This document shows, piece by piece, positions 40,983 to 53,591 of a stretch of 64,000 bases of DNA. This stretch comes from Tetrahymena elliotti 4EA. Its lineage: Eukaryota; Ciliophora; Oligohymenophorea; Hymenostomatida; Tetrahymenidae. Each line of letters begins with the position of its first letter. Position 1 is the stretch's first letter. Location of the stretch: NCBI GenBank assembly GCA_000231825.2, contig AFXF02001797.1:124001-188000 (forward strand). The letters run 5' to 3'. The notes under the pieces were generated by a model. It searched no databases. It was not told the DNA's origin and saw nothing but the letters and a program-made list of their open reading frames with translations. Both the position numbers and the translations under genes were made by a program.

Positions 40983-43900
40983 ATGGAAAAGTAGTTATTT
41001 TTAGAATTACTTTATTTAAAGAGGAAAGATAGTGATTAAGCTATATAAAGAGATGACTCTTATAACAAGCTTAGCACTCTCATCTCACCTAGAAACGCTC
41101 ACTAAATCATTGATAAGGAAGATGAAAGGATAATAAGTAGAAAAACTTCTTTTATTTGTGATGATACCAATGATAAAGTTAAAAAACTAAATAAGTCTAA
41201 TTCATTTATTAGTGAATAAAATGATTATTTCACGAACAAATCACAATAATATTTTGACAAAAAGATGAAAGAAGAAATATCAAAAAGCACTGGAAGAAAG
41301 CTGAAAACTTCAAAAGAAAAAAGTGATAACAAAGATCAAATAGTATCGAAAATAATAGTCCATATGTACAATAGCTAAAAAAAATGTGAATTAGAAAAAT
41401 AAAAAGTTAAATAAGAACTAAGAAAAATACTTTATAAGTAAGAAGAAAATCAAAGTAAAACAAATTAATAATCCTAAAATAATTTTCGTAGAGCATCTTA
41501 AATTAGTTTGAACAACTCAAAACTTAACTCTCCTAAAAATTAGCTAAAGAAAATTTAAATTCAGAATAAAACTTCTACTAATTAATTACAATAATCTGAT
41601 TAATAATAAGCTATGAATTAAAATCATTAATCTACTTAAAAGGTTAACCATAATTTATTTTTGAGAGATAAATTTTAAAACAATATGAATTCTTAGATAC
41701 ATAATAATTTTTATATGTAGAAGTAAGCAAGCTAAACTTAAAATTTTTAAACAAGCTTTAATGATTATGTCTTGCAGAATAATACTGACTATGATAATAG
41801 ATTACATATTAAATTAAATACCTCATAGGAAGATTATAATTATTAACTGAAAGACAATATGTTTAAAGTTAAAAGTTCCTTTCACAATATGTCAAAAAAA
41901 GGAACTCTTGAATATTCATTAATATTTGATGAAAATGAATAAAACCAATTAGCTTTAAATTAAAGAAACAATATCTCAAGTATTATTAGCTAAAGAAAGA
42001 ACTCTTAAAGAATATAATTGAATAAATAATAAGTATAACAACAAAAAGATTCATCATTAAATTCTTCTTATTCTGAATTAAATTAATTTTATAACACAAA
42101 TAATAGTGATAAATCTAATAACAATTCTTTCATTTTTGATAAGATAAAAACATCTAGAAAATCCTCTCATATTTTCTAATAATGTTAATTGAATCAATCC
42201 TAGAGCTAACTAGATACAAGCTTTAAAAAATAGACTAATATACAAAGTTAAAAGATTGAATATTTTTCACAATTTAATTAAATTCTAAATAGTGTTTAAG
42301 GAGTTTGTAGTGGGCTAATTGATGATGCAGAGCTTTACTAAGATTCCACTTTTATTAAAACTAATTTAACTGAATACAAATAAAAATTAGAAGAAAATAA
42401 ACAAGTTTGGCTAGAAGATCCTCGATATATTCATGTTAGAGAAAAACTCAGATAAAATGCGTAAATTATAGAAGAATTTTTGAATATTTTAAATTAAAAA
42501 ATAAGATTATAATTAATTAAATTATTTTCATATTTTAATTTAATTTTAATTGAATCAATCCTAGAGCTAGCTAGACCCAAGCTTTAAAAAATAGACTAAT
42601 ATATAAAGTTAAAAGATTGAATACAATTTAATGATTTTTGAATTTTAAAATAAATTTTTAATTTTAAATTATTTGTTATAATTTTTTAATTAAATTCTAC
42701 TTCAAAAATGATTGAATAATTTCTTATTTTGATTTAAATCTTTTTTTAATGATAGAAGGAAAAACAAAAAATGTGAATCTAATGACTCTCATGATAAATT
42801 TCATCCTTATTTTTAATTTCTAGGTTATGATGCTGTGGAAAAGATACCTAAAAAAAGGAGTAATTAAGAGATTATAGAATAGAGATATGCTTATTTCCTT
42901 CACAAAAATGGAGTTGATCTTACACACCATAACTTAAATAGCCAAAATAATAAATATGATAATAAAATTGATGAGGATTTAAAATTGCAATAAGAAAAAT
43001 AAGAAAAAAAGAAAAAAATGATGGATAAATTTTTAACTATTTTGAAATAGTCAAAATAGAAGTAAAAATAATATTTAAAGGAAGCTAACTAAAAACAAAA
43101 TTAATAAAGCTAAGATATGAAATCTCCAAAGAATACTATAAATTTAGCCAAAAAGTAGAGCAACACAACCTTTATTCCTTTGACTTCACCAAGATAACAA
43201 CATAGAAAATACTCATTTTAAAGCTAAGATTAAACTTAAAATAAATCTTAAAATTGTTCAAAAAGATAATCTATTTTTCTGAATTTAGCACTGAGTCCAA
43301 GATATTATTTAAATTAATCTATAAAAACTCAAAATGAAGATTTAATTATTGAAAAAACTTAAACATCTGAAGAATTTATTAAGGAAATTGAGTAAGAGGA
43401 AGATCCAAACAATAAGTTCAAGAGTAATGAAAAGATAGGAGAGTAAGAAGAAGTCCCGATTGTAAGATAAATTTTATCCAGATATGGAAGAATTAACAGT
43501 AATGAAGCAGACCAAGTTATAAATAAAATTAAATAATGGAGATAAACAGAAGATTAATAGTTTGTAACAAATAAAGAATTTTTCTTGAACAAACTTTAAG
43601 AATAAAAGCAAAAAATAGGTTTAAATTTAGAGAAAAGATAATCTGATAGTTCTTTATTAAAACAATAAACCATAGAAAAGATTAAGAAAAAATTTCAAAG
43701 TAGATAAAGAGTTAACATTGAGAAGCTCTACAAATCTGAAAAAGATATAGAAAAAAATTTATAAGATCTTAAAGATACTACACAAAACATAGATTAAATT
43801 ATCCAATCTACAAAAGTTGGAATTCATAACTTTAAAGCTTAAAACTTTAATGATTTGTCTATCTAAGTAGGTGGCCAAAATAAGTTAATTAGTTCTTATG

Positions 43901-43989
43901 CTGGGCAAAGGTTAGAATATGTAAAAAGTTAGCCTAGTACATTTAGATAAACATAAAAATCATTTAAAACTGATCGTAATTATTATTGA
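40983..43989 (+). CDS. Low-complexity Lys/Gln/Asn-rich protein
   Basis: Starts at ATG 40983 (MEKQLFLELLYLKRKDSDQ) and ends at TGA 43987. One intron is required because of an in-frame TGA near 42615; its acceptor is at 42755. Two donors keep the frame, 42461 and 42608, giving 903 or 952 residues. The protein is rich in Lys, Gln, Asn and Ser, with charged helical stretches. The best-conserved-looking block precedes the intron (SGLIDDAELYQDSTFIKTN and VWLEDPRYIHVREKLRQ), and another follows it (PYFQFLGYDAVEKIPKKR). I recognise no domain. A 90-bp duplication lies inside (see repeat at 42185-42632). Real coding is supported by length and by the frame closing across the splice. Confidence 0.7.
42185..42632 (+). 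repeat. Near-identical 90-bp direct duplication within a gene
   Basis: Copy 1 at about 42185-42279 and copy 2 at about 42546-42632 share ATTGAATCAATCCTAGAGCT and then GCTTTAAAAAATAGACTAAT, with only a few substitutions and one 7-base indel near the right end. The offset is 361 bp, not a multiple of three. Copy 1 is read in frame as a Gln/Ser-rich peptide; copy 2 is either read in another frame or lies in the intron, depending on which splice donor is used. Confidence 0.9.
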
Positions 43990-45057
43990 AATAATTATTA
44001 GTTATTACTTTTTCATGGTTAATTAAAAATTTATCTTGAGTGAGGAATAAAAATATGTACCTTCCTCATTAAATCAAAACATTCTAAAAATAACAATCTT
44101 ATTTATTTTTACATTTTAAAATTTTGCAAAATTTTTTATTTCTGTTAAAATATTTCAAAATCAAAAAGTTAATAATAAATTAAAAGTATTTAAAGTGAGA
44201 TATTTAAAAAAAATTTAAAGATAGATAGATAATTATTTGTAAAGTTAAGGCTTATTTTTTAATTAGGTTTTATTTATTTTATGATTGAGATTTATGTTGT
44301 TGCTTCAATGAAGAATTCGAATACTTATTAAATAACATGAATCATTTACTTTTTATTTGAATATCTACATTTCTTTTTTTAATTTTTTTAAAATATTTTT
44401 TTGCTTATAATTGAGATTTAAATCTAATTAATTAATTTTTTATTTTGGAAAAAAGGTGTTTCTTTCATATTATGGATTTGAAGTTTTTAAAAGTTTTTGT
44501 ATTCTATCTAATACAAGAAAATCAAAATTGAGAAAATTTTTTATCAAATTCTCAAAATAAATTTTTTTAACTAGAGCTTTTTAATTATTTTTTAATCTTC
44601 ATTAATGGAAATGGTTAAAAAATAATTTTTTCCATTCTCCTGTTACTTAAGTGTAATATTTCAAATATGCAATTTTATCAGTTATCCTCTTATTCTAAAA
44701 GAAATAGCATTTATTTTTATTTTAATCTAAATATTTTCTTGAAAAAGTATTAAAGAATTTACAGATATTTTTGAATATGAATGAAATAATTAAAAAATAA
44801 ATATTCAAGTTTTATTTTGTCAAAATTAAGATTATCTTTAAGTAATCATAAGTTAATTTATATTTTAGATATGCAGTAATTTAAAAATAATTTAGCATTT
44901 GAAGGCTTTGCTTCTATAATATAAATTAAGAAATTATATCTTTTTTCAATTTTTTTTTATTTTTGAGAAATTTTTAATTTTAACATCTCAAATTTGAATT
45001 TATGAACATTTCAGTAGGTGTAACTATCTATATTATTTTTCATTTTTAACTAATTAA
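43990..45057. other. Convergent intergenic spacer
   Basis: About 1.07 kb of AT-rich spacer between convergent gene ends. No gene or repeat is recognised. Confidence 0.55.
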
Positions 45058-46506
45058 TCATTCTTTCTTATAAAGGAAATCAGAGAGCTTAATTTTATAT
45101 TGGAGAGCTATAGATGTAACAAATTATTCATCTAAAGTAGATATGTACTGTACTTTTGTGAGAGAAGCTTCAGTTGTTTCAATTTTTATGTATTTCATTT
45201 CAATTAATGATGCTATTTAAGAATAAAAATCTATTGATTAGTCATACAAATTTATCTCATTTTATGTATTCACTCCATAATCTCTTAAGAATTCACTTTA
45301 ACTTATTAAGGATTAAGCTAATGCTATCATACGATCAAACTTTATAGGTTTTAAATGAGTTAAAGCACCTTCTTACTTGCCTTTATATTATCTACCTTTA
45401 TAGTCTTTAAATAGCTTTTTATCAGTGCTTTCTGGGTTTCTATTACCTATCCAACAAGCCAGTAAGATTATAGATGAATAAAAAGGAAGTTTTGCAATTT
45501 AGATAGGACTTTTTAAAAAAATGAATTTAAATTTTTATTTTGAAAATATATTTAAAAAATACCTAATTAAGGAAAATGAATCAACCCTTGTTGATTTACT
45601 ATTTTTAATCTTTTCCATAAATTCTTTAGAATCTCCTTCATTCAAATAAGGATCTTGAAAAATAAGTCTTTTAGCGTTAACAAAATTTTCATTTTTTACA
45701 AGAAAGGCATAATCTTTATCTTAAGGATTATCTTTTCTACTAAAGTCAGAAATTAAAAGCTTGAACAATTTAAGACAGATACTACTAATTGTTGTTGCAT
45801 TTTTAACAATAATAAGAAAGGTTTAAACTGTTTCATTAATAAATTTATCACCAAAAACCTCAAAACATTTTTATTCCTAGGCTAAAAGTTTATTTTTTAA
45901 GTTAATTTTGATAACATAAATTAAGTTTTTAGTATCTATTGGTTAAAGAGTGATTGAAGGAAGCAAATCAATATCACTATTCTCAAGGATTACTTGATCT
46001 TAGAAAGCAACTCCTGAAAATATCACACAAAAGTTAATTTTTAAAATAGTTTTAATACTAATTAATTATGAAAAGAATTTAGGAGTTATTGACAGCTTTT
46101 CAATATTATCAAACCATATGTAGAAGTGATCATCTTCAAAAGAGAAGTATTGATCTGTATCTTGATTAAGCACTTTTTGCATATTAAATTCATGCAACTA
46201 ATTTATCTTATGAATCAACTAGCTTGTCTTAGTTGTTTATTTTAATTTATAATTAAACTTTGCTTCAAGAGAAGAGATCAAATCTTAGATAACAGTTTTT
46301 TTAGTTTGGCATTAAATGCAATTTATTTTTACATAATTGATCTTCTTCTCATGAAGTAAATCTCTTATTAAAGTTGTTTTTCCTGATCCTGAAACACCAT
46401 AAATAATCATATCACTATCACTATCCAGTAAATTTGAAATTAATTCAACCTAAGGCTATCTTTATACACATTTTTTTTTAAAGTCTTCAGAAAATCCTTT
46501 TAACAT
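45058..46506 (-). CDS. ORC5: Origin recognition complex subunit 5
   Basis: ORC5 is an AAA+ subunit of the complex that marks replication origins and loads MCM helicase in the nucleus. From ATG 46506 the AAA+ core has a Walker A motif in MIIYGVSGSGKTTLIRDLL, then NYVKINCIQCQTKKTVIQDL, which corresponds to the VNCVEC block of human ORC5, and a Walker B-like FYIWFDNIEKL in which Asn follows the Asp. After one 54-nt intron (45509-45562) the C-terminal domain reads LPFYSSIILLACWIGNRNPE and STDKKLFKDYKG, matching the ORC5 signature ending in a TDKRFF-type block. A final winged-helix region ends at TGA 45058. The spliced length is 464 residues, close to animal ORC5 (about 435). The gene is divergent from the SBPase-like gene. 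Confidence 0.93.
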
Positions 46507-47013
46507 TTTTTCTAAATTTTCAATTAGATTAATTGATTGATAGATATGAGATATTTTAATATATTTAGTAATTAATTAGTTTGAAATTAATTAAAAATTA
46601 GATATCTTTTTTTGATTAACTTTGTTTGATTTTTTTTTAATTAATGCTTTTTAACATCAAATGGAGGATAATATATATTAGTTAGAATTTAATATTTATG
46701 TGTCTTCTAACAATTAATTATTAATAAAATATAAAATGGTTCATTGTTACTTTCAGATAACAATTAATTAAAAAAATGATGTTTTAATAATTAAATTTTG
46801 TGTTAACCAACTTTAAAGTAATTTAGAAGATTTTTACTAGGAAAATGATTGTGGGAACTCTACTTTTAAAAAGATACTCTTTAAAAGCATAAGAATACAA
46901 TTACATATTAATTCTTGATATAATTATCAAATATTTGCAATTTTGGAAATTTATTTTTGATAGAAATTCAACAAAAATTTTTACTTTTAAATAGCTTTAG
47001 AAAATTTTATAAA
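46507..47013. other. Divergent intergenic region, probable double promoter
   Basis: 507 bp of AT-rich sequence between the divergent ORC5 and bisphosphatase genes. It must contain both promoters. It holds no GC-rich element like those before topoisomerase II and XPC. Confidence 0.55.
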
Positions 47014-48528
47014 ATGGAAGGTCATACACATCTTGTTTTTTCTGACTGCGAAAGTCTTTAGAAAATTTACTTAGCTCTCCTTGAATCTTTTATTGAGCTC
47101 TCTGATCTTCTTAGATTCCATGCCTGTATTTCACTTTAATTTGTTTGTTTGTTTTGATAAAACATTCTTTTGCGTAATTGTATTTATGAAAGGTGGAAGA
47201 AAAGAAGCTGGTTCATAAAATGCATTTGGAGATATTTAGCTTGAGTGTGACACCAAAAGTGATGAAATCATTTTCAACCATTTGAAAAAAACTGGAGAAG
47301 TTGCTTATGGTTTGAGTGAGGAACAACCAAAAGTACGTTTAGATAAAATATTTCACATTAACATAACATGAAATATATCAAAGCTTGTAGAATTAGGAGG
47401 AAGCAAATATATAGTCACATTTGACCCTTTAGATGGAAGCTCAATTATTGGATGCAATTGGACTGTAGGAACTATTTTTGGTATCTGGAAAAATGATGAA
47501 AAGTAAAATAATATTAATGAATCCTACTTATCTTAAGTATTATCAAAATAAAGGGTTTTGATAGGCCACAAGACAAAAGATTTAATTGCATCTGGATGTT
47601 GTATGTATGGTCCTAGAACAACTGCTGTTATTTACAATGATAAAACTAAAACTGTCAATGAATACTCTCTTACATGTAATTTAATTTACTTTATTACTGT
47701 TCATTTGAAGCTTAATTTATATAAAGTGAATAAATAGAAATAAGTTGAGTGGGTTTTATCTTTATCCAACATTGTAATTAAGCCTTCAGGAAAGTTATTT
47801 GCTCCAGGAAATTTAAGAGCTGCAAGTGAAAATCCTAACTACAGATAATGCATCAACAACTGGATTGACTAAGGTTACACTTTAAGATATACAGGTGGTA
47901 TGGTTCCAGATGTAAATTTATAAAATCATAGTAAAACGAAGTGAAATAAACATTTTAAAATTAGATTTATCAGATTTTCATTAAAGGATCTGGCATATTC
48001 ACAACCATTTCCTCTAAAAGTCATGCAGTCAAATTAAGGTAATTTTTATTCACCTAATTCTTCTTGAATTTAGTTAGAGATATTAACAAAAATACTTTCT
48101 TAATTTAAGAAATATAAAAAAATAATAAATATATTAAATTTATTATTACAAATGTACTGTTATCAAAGAAACAATCTCTTTCCCTAATTTTTTTTTACAA
48201 TTAGTGTAAGTATTTATTACTAATCCAAATATTATCCCTAACGCTTATTTAATTATCTGACTGTTACATATATTTTTTAGAAATTGATAGCCTTTTATTT
48301 TTTCATGAAAATGTAATCTTCTTTTATATTTCAATTTTTATAAATCTAAAAAGAGTCTTATATGAAGTTGCTCCTTTGGCACACTTGGTTGAAATGGCAA
48401 AAGGAAAAAGTAGTGATGGCAAAAACACTTTAATGGAATTAGAAGTTACATCATATGATTAACGTTCTGGAATTATTGTTGGAAGTACTGAAGAAGTTGA
48501 CAAAATTTTGGCAACATTAAATGCTTGA
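47014..48528 (+). CDS. Sedoheptulose-1,7-bisphosphatase-like sugar phosphatase
   Basis: Member of the FBPase/SBPase family, which removes the C1 phosphate from sugar bisphosphates using divalent metal. Six exons (47014-47125, 47193-47332, 47384-47675, 47745-47911, 47965-48038, 48354-48528) join to 319 residues with no frame break. Metal and substrate motifs are present: an acidic QNAFGDIQLECD region, FDPLDGSS, then [43 protein letters not shown] and [20 protein letters not shown]. The [12 protein letters not shown] block and the GTIFGIW spacing match plastid-type SBPase better than cytosolic FBPase, whose equivalent is typically YSARYVGSMVADVHR-like. The regulatory Cys pair of plant SBPase is not evident. 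In a ciliate it could act on sedoheptulose bisphosphate in the pentose phosphate pathway. The substrate call is by family resemblance. Confidence 0.92.
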
Positions 48529-49372
48529 AAACATAGAAATAAAATAAATGAAATATCATTATCAATTTAAAATTGTTCAAAATTACTAATTATTTTTAAA
48601 ATTGTTTTTTTTGTTAAATTTTTATTTTTGCATAAAAATTTATAAAATAAAGATTAAAAGAAAAAAGTATACACCTTAATTAAAGAAGCTTTTTTGAATA
48701 GTGCTTAAATAAATTATTCTTTTAAAAATTACTGCTTTTTTTGGTGTGTCTTTAAATTGTAAAGAAATTGAGTCAGAATAAGACAAAAATATTACTGAAT
48801 AAATATCATATAAATTTCGTTGATTTTGGTCTATTCTTTCTTTTTTTTTGAAAGTATTATTGATTTACGTTAAAAGTAATCTTCACTTAAATATCAAGAA
48901 AAGGCGAACGAAATATTGTATTTTTTAGAAATCATCGAAATTAGTAAAAAAGTATATATTTTGTAGCATTAAGCTTGTATGTATTTCAAACACATTAACT
49001 TAATTATAATCAATCAACGAATTAAGAATGTAAAAAGAAATTTTTTAAATATCATTACAACCTTTAAAAAATCATTTAAATAATTAATTAATTAGATATT
49101 AATATTTAGAGTAAAATAAATACACCTACCTATCTTTAATACTCTAAATTATTCTTACCAAATTAGATAGAAATAAAGTTGGGTTCATAACTAATTTCGA
49201 TAATTACTTATCTAATAGCATTCTTTTATTCATCTTAAATTGGACAGATAGTTAAGTGTTAAAGGATTGAATTGATTCATTTATTCCATTTAAACAACAT
49301 AATTGATAAAGGCAGCAAAAGTATTGGTATTTTTGTGAAAAAACCTCTTAAAATATTTAAGGACTTCTACAA
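48529..49372. other. Intergenic spacer
   Basis: About 840 bp of AT-rich spacer between plus-strand genes. It contains scattered homopolymer runs only. Confidence 0.5.
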
Positions 49373-52315
49373 ATGAGATAAAATCATCAAAAAATATCAA
49401 TAAGTAACAAGGAAAATATCAAGCTTAACACGATTGAATCAAAGATAAATAAATAAAGTAAAAGCAAGGATAATTAGTAATTGAAAACATCTCCAAGAAG
49501 ATAAAGGAAAACTTTATCTTGTAATACTAAATCATGGAATGAGTTTTTTGAAGCTATGCATAGTATGCATGAAGATTAAAAGAAAATGAGACTTTAATCT
49601 GTGCCACAGCTAAGATACTAAAATATTCAAAAAATAATGGAATCTAATTTACAATACATAAAATTATAAAGGAAATTATAGTAATAAGCACCCCAAATAG
49701 ATTTAGATAAAAATAATCTTAATAAAATAGTTTCTAACATGAATAATAAAGGCATTGTGCTAACAACAACAACATTAAAGAATATAGATCACTCTGTAAT
49801 TAGTAGTTAAAATAGAAGGTTTAAGTCTATGGAATCTATTTTAAACACAATAGCTAGCAGAGAAAATGGGTAAGATTAGAGAAATTAAAATACGAATTGT
49901 TCCTTTTCTCCTGAAAATAATAGATTTAATTCTCCAACACTTCTTTTGCAAATTAATTAAATTTAAAAGAACGCAAATAATAGCATTGATTAGTAGTAAG
50001 ATTTGAATAATAAGAATAAACATAAAATTAATAATATTCCATAATCACTTTTAGATATTCAATCTGTAAATTAATCAGTGATTATTAACTCTGCTAACAC
50101 TGCTAATAACATTAATTAGTCTCAAGTATAAAGCCAACCTTAGTTTATAGTAAGTTAAGATTTATCCAATAAAAATGAAAAAAATAAAATATTCAATAAT
50201 AGCAATTGTTATAATTTAGAATTACACAACAAACACTTAATGACTGATAATTTCTAACAAAATAATTAAAAAAATACATTAAACAAAATTAAAAATTAAA
50301 AATATTAAATTTTTTAATAAATTAAATTGCAAAATACTTTTGAAAATGAGCAAAGTTCTCTAAGATTGAGGATTGCAAATCAAAACAAATCAAATAGTCT
50401 TGCAAGTTTAACATCCTTTTAGTAAGCTGTTTAATTTTAGGAAGACAATGCTTTTAATTCGACCATAAATTAATAGTAGCTTAACCAATCAAAATAAACA
50501 GAAAGCTTTTAGTAAAACAATGACACTATAACTTCTACAAATACTTAGTAACCTATTTAAAGCTTTAGAAATTAAAGTAAGCTAAATCTAAGAAGAAAGT
50601 ATCATCCTATTAGTAAACCATATCAAAGTAGCTAATAAGAAGTTATTGGGAATATCATCTAAAAAATGGAGATACAAAAAAAGTTACAAGAAAAGCCAAA
50701 AGAAAATCTGTAATTTATCAAAACAATTCAAAAAATGGATTGTAATGAAAGCCCAATAAATGTGTAGTAGATTCATGCTATATCAGCTATTCAGTTTACA
50801 AATAGTGAATCATCTCCTTAAATATAGTAATTCACAGATTAAGTTGATTATAATTTCTCTAACTCTTCGCCTACCTCTATTATAGCTATGTAGAAGTATG
50901 CTTAAATTATTGCAGAAGAACATGATTAAAAAATTATAAATTTGAAAGAATTCCCATCTGAATTCAATAAAGAATAAATATCAAGTAACCCGAATACAAT
51001 AAAAATTAGCTAAGATCAAGTAAAAGAACCTTAGTAAGAGGGATAAAGAATATAATTTAATCGTAAAATAAGAAGATCAAATACCCAATAAAATATGATC
51101 AATACTCAAAAAAGGTGTTCAAAAATATCAATAAATTAACTATTTGAGCAATCACATGATTTCGACACTTCCCTTGCAATAAACTCAAGAAGAAATCAAT
51201 AATTTTAAGATAATTTCAAGTAATATTAAGTTACAACTGAAAAATTTATGAAACCTAGTCAAAGAGATGATTCAACTAAAATGACCTGGCAAAATAGAAA
51301 AAGATCATTAAATACATTTTCAGATATGATTTTTAATTCATCTTAGTAAATTTAGTAAGCTAGTTAATTGTAATTTTAATAATAGAATTAAACTTCCTCT
51401 CGTTTCAATTATTTAGATGTAAAAGCAGAAACTGAAAGCATTAAACTCTCTCTTTAACTTAAAAAATAAAAAAACTTGTAGTCAGCTTCTATTAACAAAA
51501 GAAAGGAATTTATTGATAAAATTGTAAATTCGAAAGGTAATTTCCACATTCCCTTACCTAATTACTAGAATTCTATTGCAATTCAAACTTTGAAAGAGGA
51601 TGAAGTTAAAAATATGGATAAAAACGTCATCACAAAACTAAAGAAGTTATTTTAAAATTAAAAACCAAGCACAACAGATTCTCCATCAAGATCACCAAAA
51701 AAAATGTGTTCACCATAAAATATGCTGTTTTACAAAGAAAGCATTATTGATTTTGATTAGATTTATAATAAATAAGATACAATCAAAAATATAAATACAT
51801 CATTAAGAGAGTAAACAGAAGAAAATGAGACAATTTAATAAACAAAGTAAATAAAACCTTTGGCAGCTAAGAGCTAATCTTTTTCTAATAGATTTTCTTA
51901 TTAATAATAGTTCAACTAAACAAATAACTTTAATCCCTCTGAAAGATTCTAAAATTAAGTTGATATGATAGATTAAAAATAGAGAAACCTATCTAAGCTT
52001 CTCCACAAAAAAGTAATAACAGAAACATGTATACCATCATAAAGAGTAAATCGTAATGGAATATCACTAACTTGCAGAAGCCATGCTCATACAATAAAAA
52101 ATAAATAAATACCACAAATAGAAAATAATTTAAATTAAAAGTATTAACTTTTTAATGGTATGTCTAGTCTTTAAATCATTCCATAAGATTTTCATTTAAA
52201 TACTGAGTTTTCCATTTAACTATAAAAGCCATAATCACAAGTTAGTCTCACCTTCAATAACTAAAACGAAACAGACATAATTTAAATAGAAAATCTTGTA
52301 TTATCTAATTAATGA
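49373..52315 (+). CDS. Low-complexity Asn/Gln/Ser-rich protein
   Basis: An uninterrupted frame of 980 residues in the ciliate code from ATG 49373 to TGA 52313; more than 100 TAA and TAG codons are read as Gln. Such an open stretch would not survive by chance. The protein is rich in Asn, Ser, Gln, Ile and Lys and has no membrane segment or recognised domain. Short blocks with more ordered composition are SWNEFFEAMHSMHED near the N-terminus and NFHIPLPNYQNSIAI in the second half, which may be short binding motifs. Similar large low-complexity proteins are common in ciliates. Function cannot be inferred. Confidence 0.72.
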
Positions 52316-52797
52316 ATCCAATATTTTTTGTATGAAAATAAAATTTAAAATAAATATCAATCAAATCATTTTTCAAGTTTTAAACCAATAAAATTGGATA
52401 AAGGATAAGAGAAACTTTTGAATTTGTTAAATTACTAGAAATTAAGCTCATAAATCAATAAAGATCAATTTTTAGTAAAATAGTTACTTTAATTAATACT
52501 TTTTGAAGATTAATAAAAAAATTTTTTAGATTAAAAAATATAAACAAATTAAAGAATAAACAATGATAATTAATAAATTTTAAATAAATTAATGATGTAA
52601 ATAAACAAATAAATATTAAATACTTTGTAAATTTTAAAATTAAATAAGATCTTTTTAATCAAATTATTTTATTTTTTCACTTTTCATATTTAAATTTTAA
52701 CTATTAGTTTTTTGAATTATTTTTTTGTTTATGAATTTGATTAAATTTGGGCTTGAATGATGAAGTCTCAAAAATTAACTAAAATAAAAGAAAAAAA

Positions 52798-52831
52798 GAA
52801 GAAGAAAGAAAGAGAGAGAGAGAGAGAGAAA
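52798..52831. repeat. GA-rich microsatellite
   Basis: A purine-only tract of GAA and GA units ends in about ten GA dinucleotides at 52809-52829. Confidence 0.9.
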
Positions 52832-52860
52832 GATACTGAAATATTAATTAGTGTATCATA

Positions 52861-53230
52861 AACTTTGGTATTATGTTAAATGCATTTTTATTAGCTATTT
52901 TTAATTCATTTTAAAATAAAAATTTTATTTAATCTATTCGCTTTAAAATTTAGTTTTATTTAAATCAACTTTTTTTTTTAGAGGTATTAATTATTGAATA
53001 AAAAAAACACTTTTAATCTTAACTAAATAAGATACTCATTAGAGTTTTAATAGACTAAATTTTGGTATTATGTTAATAGTATTTTTATATGCAATTTTTA
53101 ATTCATATTAAAATAAAAAATATTTATTTAATCTATCAGCTTTAAAAATTAGTTTTATTGCAATCAACTTTTTTTTAGAGGTATTAATTATTAAATAAAT
53201 AAAAAAAAAACTTTTTTATCTTAGCTAAAT
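52861..53230. repeat. Diverged direct duplication of about 170-bp units
   Basis: Units at about 52861-53028 and 53057-53230 share TTTGGTATTATGTTAA, TTTTTAATTCATWTTAAAAT, TTATTTAATCTAT, TTAGTTTTATT, then ATCAACTTTTTTTT and AGAGGTATTAATTATT, in order, at an offset of about 197 bp. Small indels and substitutions separate them. No coding potential is visible. Confidence 0.85.
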
Positions 53231-53591
53231 AACCTAAAATCAATATGTATGTTTGTTTATTAAGCATATACATATATTTTAAAGTTATTATTTTTTGGCT
53301 CTACTAATAGAAATTTAAAATACATTGTAGGTGGGAGATTTTTCACTTTTTATTGGAATAAATTAACATAAGTATTTATTTGATCGATTCATTTGTTTAT
53401 CTAAATGGATGCAGTGAGAATAGAAAACTTAAAATATCTTCGCAATTTTATTAATAAGCACTAATAAAAAGAAAAATTTCATAAATATATTTACTATAAA
53501 AACATCTATTTTTAATAGAATACATAGATAAATATAAAGGGAGTTATAAAGATTATTCAAATAGAAGTAAATTAGACAAAACTTAATAATA

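Larger units (their letters stand above)
52316..53591. other. Intergenic spacer with microsatellite and duplication
   Basis: About 1.3 kb of AT-rich spacer between plus-strand genes, with a GA tract and a diverged direct duplication listed separately. No gene is seen. Confidence 0.6.

Noticed and set aside
42185..42632. Reading the duplication as a tRNA-like or mobile element
   Set aside because: No inverted ends, target-site duplication or stem structure is evident; it looks like a simple segmental duplication.
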